NCBI GenBank assembly: GCA_020851855.1
Contig: JADZBY010000775.1
Coordinates: forward strand, 1-13,719
Direction: 5' to 3'
DNA: 13,719 nucleotides
Origin: Anaerolineae bacterium
GTDB lineage: Bacteria > Chloroflexota > Anaerolineae > Aggregatilineales > UBA2796
In this document: in pieces, positions 6,206 through 11,883 of the stretch
Numbering within the stretch: the first letter of the stretch is position 1
How the letters are laid out: the number at the start of each line of letters is the position of its first letter
Notes under the pieces: generated by a model
Told to the model about the DNA's origin: nothing
Databases searched by the model: none
What the model saw: only the letters and a program-made list of their open reading frames with translations
Made by a program: the position numbers and the translations under genes

Positions 6206-6976
6206 TCACTCCTTTGTGCTCTTCCCGGCCCCGGCCAGGTTACCGGCCAGCAACTCCTTGAGCGAGAGCGGCTCGTCGGCCCATTCGGGCGTCCGGTCCG
6301 GCTCGATCTCGCCGTCATCCGTGATCGCGCCCGTCAGCTCGCTGCGCACCGGCGCTTTCACCTGGAACGGGTGCACGGCCAGCGCCGCGCCGTCCAGGTT
6401 CACCGTCAGTTTCCAGCGCCCGCCGCGCGCCACGCGGTCGCTCCCGTCGCCGTGAATGGGCAGCCACGTGGCCGGCGTGACGAAATTCGGGCCGCGCGCC
6501 AGCCGGGCGGCCAGTTTCACCTCGAAGCAGGGCCGGCCCGCGCCATCTTCAAGGGCAAAATGCACCTCGGCCTCGCCCGGCAACAGCCCGGCCCAGTGCA
6601 GCACCACATACGGGCGCAACTGGCGCGCGCTGCCGCGCACCGCCTGCCGCCGGTACACTTCCGGATCGCCGTCGTCGCGGTACGCCAGGATGCCGATGTC
6701 GCGCAGGTCCGGGCGGCCACGCTCGGCGCTGTACTTCGCGCGGCGCATCGCCTCGTTGGCCACGTATTGCGGCAAAGGCACGGGCTGCTTGCGGGTGCGC
6801 TGCGCTCTGCTGATCCGGTCCAGCGCCGTCATGCCGACGATGTACAGCCCGACGATCACGACCACCACGAGAACGCCGAGCAGCGCGTTTTCGTTGAGCA
6901 CATACGACATGAACGCCGTCAGCATCATGAAGACGACGGCCAGCGCAGCGCGCAGCCAGATCGACGGGCGTCTCAT
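6206..6976 (-). CDS. Membrane-anchored beta-rich protein, paralog 1
   Basis: Unrecognised family, 256 residues. Two hydrophobic segments near the N-terminus (about 7-25 and 31-50) form a membrane hairpin. A soluble beta-rich domain (about 90-215) follows, then a tail with LSLKELLAG (237-245). It is paralogous to the genes at 7033-7902 and 8198-9001. Shared points are DIG (93-95), RPYVVL, an FxLxD strand, GPNFVTPATWLP and the signature GGRWKLTVNLDG..LAVHPFQV. The GxWxLxV..LAVHxF pattern suggests an Ig-like beta-sandwich. The start is taken at the ATG at 6976; a GTG at 6985 is possible, and neither has a strong ribosome-binding site. It is the last of four same-strand membrane protein genes ahead of the E2-JAB-E1 operon. 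Confidence 0.88.
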   Translation of the reverse strand: MRRPSIWLRAALAVVFMMLTAFMSYVLNENALLGVLVVVVIVGLYIVGMTALDRISRAQRTRKQPVPLPQYVANEAMRRAKYSAERGRPDLRDIGILAYRDDGDPEVYRRQAVRGSARQLRPYVVLHWAGLLPGEAEVHFALEDGAGRPCFEVKLAARLARGPNFVTPATWLPIHGDGSDRVARGGRWKLTVNLDGAALAVHPFQVKAPVRSELTGAITDDGEIEPDRTPEWADEPLSLKELLAGNLAGAGKSTKE

Positions 6977-7032
6977 GGCGAGCACTCACGGGCAGGCGGT
7001 GGGAAATGCATGGGCGGCGAGATGCTTCCCGG

Positions 7033-7902
7033 TCACATTAGCCGGTTGCTGGCTTCGACCTCGCCCACTCCGGGCTGATCGGCGAGCAGATCATCCAGCG
7101 ACATGCCGGTGCGCGCATCTTCTTCCTCGGACAGCCGGTCGATGAGCCACGGGTCGATCTCGCCGTCCTCGCGGATCACGCTGCGCATCTCGCCCGTGTA
7201 GCCCTCGCGCATCTGGAACTCGTGCACCGCGAGTGGCTTGTCGCCAATGCTCACGCGCAGGCTCCAGCGCCCGCCGGCCCGGTCTTGTTCGAGCGGCAGC
7301 CATGTCTTGGTCGTGATGAAGTTGCGCCCGCGCGTCAACTGGTACAGGTTGCTGGCTTCGAAGCGCTTTTCGCCCGTCTCGTCGAACAACTCGAAGCGGA
7401 TCGTGCCCCGCCCCTTCTCGTAGGGCAGGTCGATGACGATGAACGGGCGCAGGTGCGTGGCGTCCGGCGCGATAGGGTCCAGCCGGGCGATGTCGGGCGA
7501 CGTGTCGCCGTGATAGGCCACCACGCCGACATCGTCCAGGTCCAGCATCCAGGTGTCGAGCGTGTTTCCGGCGCGCATCACCGCCCGGTCGGCCACGGCG
7601 CGCGGCGAGCGCGTCTCGGAGCGGCCCACGGTTTCGACGCGGCGGGCATTGCTGGGCGCAGACGCCGTCTCGCGGCGCGACTCGTACTCGCCCGGCCAGC
7701 GCTCACGCCCCCGCTCCACCGGCGGGTTCTGCTGGAAGCCTGCCCGGTTGAACAGCCACAGCGCGCCCAAGACAATCATGCCCAGCGCCATCAGGCCCAT
7801 CATGCCATTGAACCCGCCAAATGCGTTCAGCAGGAAGAACCCGATGATGATCCACACCCACGGGTTGCCGTTGTCCCGTCCCCGTCTGTTGCCGCCGTGC
7901 AT
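7033..7902 (-). CDS. Membrane-anchored beta-rich protein, paralog 2
   Basis: Unrecognised family, 289 residues. Two hydrophobic segments (about 13-31 and 33-51) are followed by a charged, probably disordered linker (55-110) and then the beta-rich domain shared with its neighbours (about 118-235): DVGVVAY, LRPFIVIDL, IRFELFDETG, GRNFITTKTWLP and GGRWSLRVSIGDKPLAVHEFQM. The acidic tail carries MSLDDLLAD (267-275). It is closest to paralog 1: the two share TWLP, the DGEI segment and the tail motif. The ATG at 7902 has AGGATAGGA upstream. The gene starts 41 nt after the small membrane protein gene and is separated by 56 nt from paralog 1, consistent with one operon. Confidence 0.9.
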   Translation of the reverse strand: MHGGNRRGRDNGNPWVWIIIGFFLLNAFGGFNGMMGLMALGMIVLGALWLFNRAGFQQNPPVERGRERWPGEYESRRETASAPSNARRVETVGRSETRSPRAVADRAVMRAGNTLDTWMLDLDDVGVVAYHGDTSPDIARLDPIAPDATHLRPFIVIDLPYEKGRGTIRFELFDETGEKRFEASNLYQLTRGRNFITTKTWLPLEQDRAGGRWSLRVSIGDKPLAVHEFQMREGYTGEMRSVIREDGEIDPWLIDRLSEEEDARTGMSLDDLLADQPGVGEVEASNRLM

Positions 7903-7943
7903 TGTCCTATCCTATTCTCTCTGACCTTCATTCGTTCGGGCGC

Positions 7944-8195
7944 TCAGGGGCGCTTGCCGCGCCGTGTGCCGCGCAGGGTGAAGATCACCCAGCCGGCCCA
8001 GATGACCGCCACGAACCACATTTCTGCCGGGATGGCCTCGCCGCGCGCCAGCATGAAGACCAGGACGGCTGCCATGAGCGGCAGCGACGCCGCCAGCGCC
8101 AGCCGCGCGACGCGCCATGCCCGATCCTCAGCGGTGGGGCGGCCCGGATCGCCCGGCTCTGAAGCGTCCCGCTCGCGCGGCGTGGCCGGTTTCAT
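7944..8195 (-). CDS. Small two-helix membrane protein
   Basis: An 83-residue protein of unknown family. A hydrophilic N-terminus rich in Pro, Arg and Asp (1-25) is followed by two predicted membrane helices, VARLALAASLPLMAAVLVFM and FVAVIWAGWVIFTL, and a basic tail (RGTRRGKRP). The ATG at 8195 lies 2 nt after the stop of the 267-aa gene, so the two are almost certainly co-transcribed and probably translationally coupled. The paired helices echo the N-terminal hairpins of the flanking paralogs, but the beta-rich domain is absent. It could be a partner or a reduced member. The 173-aa frame reaching further upstream reads through the preceding gene and was not used. Confidence 0.8.
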   Translation of the reverse strand: MKPATPRERDASEPGDPGRPTAEDRAWRVARLALAASLPLMAAVLVFMLARGEAIPAEMWFVAVIWAGWVIFTLRGTRRGKRP

Positions 8196-8197
8196 CG

Positions 8198-9001
8198 TCA
8201 GCGCCTGGATGTGGTGCGCCGCGCCTGTTCGCGCAGCAAATCTTCCAGGCTGACCGGCACGGCTTCGTCTTCTTCCTCGTCGGCGATGCGCGCCGTGCGA
8301 ATCTCCGCCTCGGCCTCGCGGACCTGCTCGCGCCGCTCGTCGTCCGAGGCGGCCATATTGAACTCGTGGATGGCCGCCAGCGCGCCGTCGATCTTGACCC
8401 GCACATCCCACGTGCCCGCCCGGCCCAGCGTCTCGTTGTCCCGCAGCGCAAGCTGCCGGTCGCACAGGATCAGGTTTTCGCCTTCGCGCAGAAATTCCTC
8501 AATGCGGTGGCTGAATTGCAGCCGCCCCAGCCGGTCGTAGATCTCGAAGTCGATCATCACGTTCCGGTCGGTATATTCGGACGAAACGTGCAGCTTGAGA
8601 TAGGGCTGAATGTAGCCGTCGTCAAAGCTGGCCGCATTCGCGATGCGCCGGTCCCAGCTGCCGTCCCGAATCTTGTCGTTGATCAGGAAGCCGATATCCA
8701 CCAGCGTATCGGTCGGCCCCATGCCGTATTCGGGCCGGTTGCGCGCCCGTTGCCATGCCTTTCGCGCCGCCGCCGTCATCGAGGCCGAGACGCGGCCCGG
8801 CTTGGCCTGCTGTGTCAGGGCGCTCAGGTCGATTTTGACGGTGGAGAGCAGCACGACGGCCAGATACGCTGCCACGATGCCCAGCGCCACGGCGGGCGGG
8901 ATGGACGCCGCGCCTGCCACGCTGGCCAGCGACACGATCAACACCACCACGCCAAGCAAACCGAGCCAGACGTACTTCCCGCGCTGGCTTGCTGGTCCCA
9001 T
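8198..9001 (-). CDS. Membrane-anchored beta-rich protein, paralog 3
   Basis: Unrecognised family, 267 residues, the most divergent of the three paralogs. Two hydrophobic segments (about 10-30 and 34-53) precede a basic stretch and a beta-rich domain (about 98-215): LVDIGFLI, IQPYLKLHV, IDFEIYDRLGRLQF and GTWDVRVKIDGALAAIHEFNM, the last aligning with GRW..LAVHEFQM of paralog 2. The acidic tail ends with VSLEDLLRE (250-258), the same motif as in the other two. It has an ATG at 9001, with AAGGA about 10 nt upstream. It is the first gene of the membrane protein cluster; the 0.38-kb gap upstream would hold the promoter. Confidence 0.88.
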   Translation of the reverse strand: MGPASQRGKYVWLGLLGVVVLIVSLASVAGAASIPPAVALGIVAAYLAVVLLSTVKIDLSALTQQAKPGRVSASMTAAARKAWQRARNRPEYGMGPTDTLVDIGFLINDKIRDGSWDRRIANAASFDDGYIQPYLKLHVSSEYTDRNVMIDFEIYDRLGRLQFSHRIEEFLREGENLILCDRQLALRDNETLGRAGTWDVRVKIDGALAAIHEFNMAASDDERREQVREAEAEIRTARIADEEEDEAVPVSLEDLLREQARRTTSRR

Positions 9002-9208
9002 AAAGCCACATCCTTCTCAGTGCCCTCGCCGGGGCACGTGTGGAAATGCACGTTGCTGTGCCATACAGCCCAAAACACCGCCCGCGCCACAGGACGCCCA
9101 GCGGGTGTTTGGCGCTTCCGCGCAAAGACGACAGCACTGATTCTACAGGGAATCGGGCGGGGCGTACAGACGTTTCGGTCGGGGGACAATGTGGAAATCC
9201 TCTTCACC
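9002..9208 (-). promoter_or_regulatory. Gap upstream of the membrane protein cluster, probable promoter region
   Basis: There is no gene-like frame here. On the minus strand a TAGAAT resembling a -10 box lies at 9145-9140, about 140 nt before the ATG at 9001, but no convincing -35 is spaced to it. The rest of the gap (9209-9378) is tandem repeat. Position, rather than a strong sequence match, is the reason for the call. Confidence 0.25.
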
Positions 9209-9374
9209 CGCGCTCCGCGTTCTGTGAAACGGCGGACGAGGCAGGCCTCGTCCCTACACGGGATTCGTAGGGACAACGCCTGCGTTGTCCGCCGCGCTCC
9301 GCATTCTGTGAAACGGCGGACGAGGCAGGCCTCGTCCCTACGCGAGATTCGTAGGGACAACGCCTGCGTTGTCC
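9209..9374. repeat. 84-bp tandem repeat, two copies, each with two head-to-head palindromes
   Basis: Two near-identical 84-bp units (from 9209 and 9293). Each contains a GTAGGG-led palindrome on the minus strand (stem GGACGAGGC/GCCTCGTCC, 9234-9257 and 9318-9341) and another on the plus strand (stem GGACAACGC/GCGTTGTCC, 9267-9290 and 9351-9374). The leads of each pair face each other. This inverted-doublet arrangement recalls REP doublets (REPIN/BIME). The array ends 5 bp from the stop codon of the methyltransferase gene. Confidence 0.92.
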
Positions 9375-9378
9375 GGAG

Positions 9379-10122
9379 TCAGGTAGGAAAATCGCCCCTC
9401 TTCTCCAGCACCAGAAAATGCGACAGGCCGAAAACGCGCAGCGGCGTGGATTCCAGCGCGTAGAGCACCAGCCGCAGCAGACGCCCCAGGCGCGGCGCGC
9501 GGCGTACGATGTTGTCGTAGCCGCCGAAAATCCGCGTGTGCGAGACGACGCGCACCGGCAAGCCGTCGACCAGCCGCCGCAAGCCGCGCGCCGTGTAGGC
9601 CCGCACGTGCGGCGCGAGCCGGTTTCGCAGCGCGTCGGGCAGGTAATTGATCAGCGGCGTGTTCCCAAAGTGGTACTGCCCGCGCCAGTAGTGCCCGTGC
9701 GTCTCGAACGGATACCAGCGGTTCGGGCAGAAGATCAGGATACGCCCGCCGGGCCGGACCACGCGCGCCATCTCGGCCAGCGCGGCGCGATCATCCGTCA
9801 CGTGCTCGATCACCTCGTTGGAGAAAACCACGTCAAAGGCGTTTGCCGGGTGCGGCAGGCGCTCGGCGGCGGCGACCAGGGCGCGCGGCAGGCGCTCGCT
9901 GGCCACCGCGACGCGCTCCGCTTCGATGTCCAGCGCCACGACGAAGGCATCAAAGCGCTGGGCGATGTGGGCCGCATACGTGCCCGTGCCGCAGCCGTCT
10001 TCCAGCACACGCGCGCCGGTCAGGGTGGCCTGCGCCATCATCAAACGCAGCCGCCGTTCCTGTCCGCTGCGCCAGACATAACTCGGTTCGCCGCGCGAGG
10101 CGGCCAGCTCAGAGGGCGACAT
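9379..10122 (-). CDS. Class I SAM-dependent methyltransferase
   Basis: A 247-residue protein with a Methyltransf_11-type Rossmann fold: motif I VLEDGCGTG (39-47) for SAM, the acidic residue D65 ending the second strand (VVALDIEAE), motif IV FDVVFSNEVIEHV (96-108) and VVRPGGRILIFCPN (121-134). The EVIEHV signature is typical of UbiE/UbiG-like and sugar- or lipid-linked methyltransferases acting on small molecules; the substrate cannot be read from the sequence. The C-terminal part (150-247) is rich in Arg and aromatic residues and may contact a membrane-linked substrate. It follows the ABA4-like gene by 26 nt on the same strand, so the two probably form an operon. The ATG at 10122 is used. Confidence 0.93.
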   Translation of the reverse strand: MSPSELAASRGEPSYVWRSGQERRLRLMMAQATLTGARVLEDGCGTGTYAAHIAQRFDAFVVALDIEAERVAVASERLPRALVAAAERLPHPANAFDVVFSNEVIEHVTDDRAALAEMARVVRPGGRILIFCPNRWYPFETHGHYWRGQYHFGNTPLINYLPDALRNRLAPHVRAYTARGLRRLVDGLPVRVVSHTRIFGGYDNIVRRAPRLGRLLRLVLYALESTPLRVFGLSHFLVLEKRGDFPT

Positions 10123-10148
10123 GGTCGGATACCGCCTCTACCCGGCGC

Positions 10149-10628
10149 TCACTGGCCACGCGCGCCCGCCGTGACCTCAGCCGCCGCCGCGCGCCGAGCC
10201 GGGCTGCGCGAGAGCCGCCAGACGCCATAGCTGAGCACCCCGACCGGCCCCAGGAGCAGCGTCAGCACGAGCACGCCGCGCAGCGCCGTCAGGCCGATGC
10301 CGTTGCGCAGCCCGTCGTGGTAAATCCAGTACCCGGCGGCCAGATCGCCCACCAGGACATGAATCCAGAGCACGAGGACGAAGGCGGGCGTGGAAAGGCT
10401 TTGCGCCAGCGCCTCGACCGAGCTGAAGTTCATGCCGCCGCCCTGCCCAATCGTGCCCAGCAAGCCGCCGACGAGCACGAACAGGTACACGCCGCCCAGG
10501 ATCAAGAACGCCGCCATGCTGTTCAGCAGGCGTTCTGTCGTTTTCCCGCGCGGTGCAAAAAACATCGCCAGCCAGAACGGAATCACGACTACAGAGGACA
10601 GCACATACAGGGCGTTCAGAAGGCTCAT
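10149..10628 (-). CDS. ABA4-like (DUF4281) integral membrane protein
   Basis: A 159-residue protein with four predicted membrane helices (about 6-25, 36-57, 82-100 and 112-137). It fits the ABA4-like family: VVIPFWLAMFFAP near the N-terminus, WIHVLVGDLAAGYWIYHDG (88-106) and LTLLLGPVGVLSYG (122-135). In plants, ABA4 is needed for neoxanthin formation from violaxanthin; the role of bacterial members is not established, though a link to carotenoids or membrane lipids is plausible. It is the first gene of a pair with the methyltransferase, transcribed divergently from the SET gene. The ATG at 10628 is used. Confidence 0.85.
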   Translation of the reverse strand: MSLLNALYVLSSVVVIPFWLAMFFAPRGKTTERLLNSMAAFLILGGVYLFVLVGGLLGTIGQGGGMNFSSVEALAQSLSTPAFVLVLWIHVLVGDLAAGYWIYHDGLRNGIGLTALRGVLVLTLLLGPVGVLSYGVWRLSRSPARRAAAAEVTAGARGQ

Positions 10629-10861
10629 GGTGCGCTCACTCTCTCGCTATATTCACATATCACCATCGCGTGCCCGTCCATTATGGCCCCGTTCGCCCGG
10701 TTTCGAAAGAGTTGCAGCCGGTTCGAACTTGGTCATATTCCGCGATTCCACCCAAATGCTCATCTCTGCTTTGCGCAATTGGTCTTACAATGCTTTTTGA
10801 CCCGGTTCAATGATTGTGGATCGCTCCACACTGCCTCGGAGGGGCAGCCATATCTTGCTGT
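10629..10861. promoter_or_regulatory. Divergent intergenic region between ABA4-like and SET genes
   Basis: This 233-bp gap must hold promoters for both directions and is visibly more AT-rich than the genes around it, for example CTATATTCACATAT (10648-10661) and TCTTACAATGC. TACAAT at 10786-10791 could be a plus-strand -10 box, but I find no good -35 at the right spacing. GGAGGGG (10838-10844) lies about 17 nt before the SET ATG, further than usual. Confidence 0.35.
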
Positions 10862-11614
10862 ATGTCAAGTACAGACACAGATTCCGAACCTCATGAACGC
10901 CGCCGTTTTGTGGAAGAGGGAGTAGTCGCTCATCTGTCCGGACCTATGGGCTGGGGGCTTTTCGCAAGCAAGGACTTCGCTCCCGGCGAACCCATCTTCT
11001 GGTTGGACCTCGCTGAAGAAACCCGCTCGTACCTGCTCTTCGCCCTGGATGCCTTTGGGGACTGCCACGACCGTTCGGTGACCATCGTGCCCGGCGTGGC
11101 CTTCTGCTGCACCATCCAGCACCCGTTCTGGTTCGTCAACCACAGCTGCGAAGAAAACAGCGGTTTCGCCAATTGGGGCCGCATCGAAGACGGGCGCATT
11201 CCTTACGTCGCCTATCGCGCCATCCGCAAGGGGGAGCAGATCGTGTGCGACTACGCGCCCATCACCACCAGTTACGACGGATCCCCGGAAGGCGATCCCT
11301 GGGAGATGGACTGCCTCTGCGGAGCGCCGGGCTGCCGGAAGCGCCTGGGCGATTTCCGCCACCTGCCGCCCGAACTCCAACGGCGCGCCGTATTTCCCGG
11401 CGTCGACGACCCGGTGCAGGGGCGAGTTCTGGCGCACATCGTGGCCGGCGAGCCGCATCTGGTCGCCGCGCTGCGTCAGCAAGGCGACGGAAGCGCCTAT
11501 CGTGCGCTCATGGAAGCCTTTCAACAGCAGCAGGCGTTCGCAGAAGGCTACTTTGCCCGGCGTGGGCGGGCCACCGTGCACATCAGCGCGGCGTCCGACC
11601 CGGCGGCGGACTGA
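10862..11614 (+). CDS. SET-domain protein (putative protein lysine methyltransferase)
   Basis: A 250-residue bacterial SET protein. It shows GWGLFASKDFAPGEPIF (30-46, SET-N with the SAM-contacting GxG-like turn), FVNHSCEENSG (91-101, the NHSC signature forming the pseudoknot) and YRAIRKGEQIVCDYAP (118-133, with the likely catalytic Y131). A post-SET cysteine cluster, CLCGAPGC (151-158), can bind zinc with a fourth cysteine. Residues 165-250 are mostly helical, with no known domain. Such enzymes methylate lysine; the target is unknown here. The ATG at 10862 is the first within the conserved frame; the purine-rich GGAGGGG is rather far upstream, so the exact start is uncertain. It is a single-gene unit, divergent from the ABA4-like gene and convergent with the kinase. 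Confidence 0.9.
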   Translation: MSSTDTDSEPHERRRFVEEGVVAHLSGPMGWGLFASKDFAPGEPIFWLDLAEETRSYLLFALDAFGDCHDRSVTIVPGVAFCCTIQHPFWFVNHSCEENSGFANWGRIEDGRIPYVAYRAIRKGEQIVCDYAPITTSYDGSPEGDPWEMDCLCGAPGCRKRLGDFRHLPPELQRRAVFPGVDDPVQGRVLAHIVAGEPHLVAALRQQGDGSAYRALMEAFQQQQAFAEGYFARRGRATVHISAASDPAAD

Positions 11615-11651
11615 GGACGGCGCACGCGACACATAACGGCATACATGGTCT

Positions 11652-11693
11652 AAAAAAAGACAGGGACGCGACCTCTGCGCCCCTGTTTTCTTA
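11652..11693. terminator. Bidirectional intrinsic terminator between convergent genes
   Basis: The hairpin ACAGGGACGC-gacctct-GCGCCCCTGT (11660-11686, one mismatch) is flanked by AAAAAAAG on the left and TTTTCTTA on the right. It therefore has a U-tract for either strand. It lies 38 bp after the SET stop and also serves the convergent kinase gene. Confidence 0.85.
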
Positions 11694-11721
11694 TTTCGTA
11701 GAAGCTGCAATGAACGTGTCG

Positions 11722-11862
11722 CCTCACCCCCTACCCCCTCTCCACGCGGAGTACCGCGTAGAGAGGGGAAACGGCGCAGCAAACGGCGTCCAGGCTCCCC
11801 TCTCTATGGCTGCCGGGGTCCCCGCTGGGGTGGCAGGCGTGGAGAGGGGCCGGGGGGTGAGG
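11722..11862. repeat. Inverted-repeat element (CCTCACCCCC...GGGGGTGAGG), copy C
   Basis: The termini CCTCACCCCCTACCCCCTCTCC and GGAGAGGGGCCGGGGGGTGAGG are near-perfect inverted repeats 141 bp apart, with further internal CTCTCCACGCGGAGTACCGCGTAGAGAGGGG and CCCCTCTC hairpins. It is the same family as 2091-2195 and 6037-6187. It lies downstream of both convergent genes, with no coding potential of note. Confidence 0.8.
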
Positions 11863-11883
11863 TCCTTTCCTACTACCCGCCCC

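Noticed and set aside
8117..9463. 448-residue plus-strand open frame
   Set aside because: It covers two minus-strand genes and the 84-bp tandem repeat, and its C-terminal part is just translated repeat.
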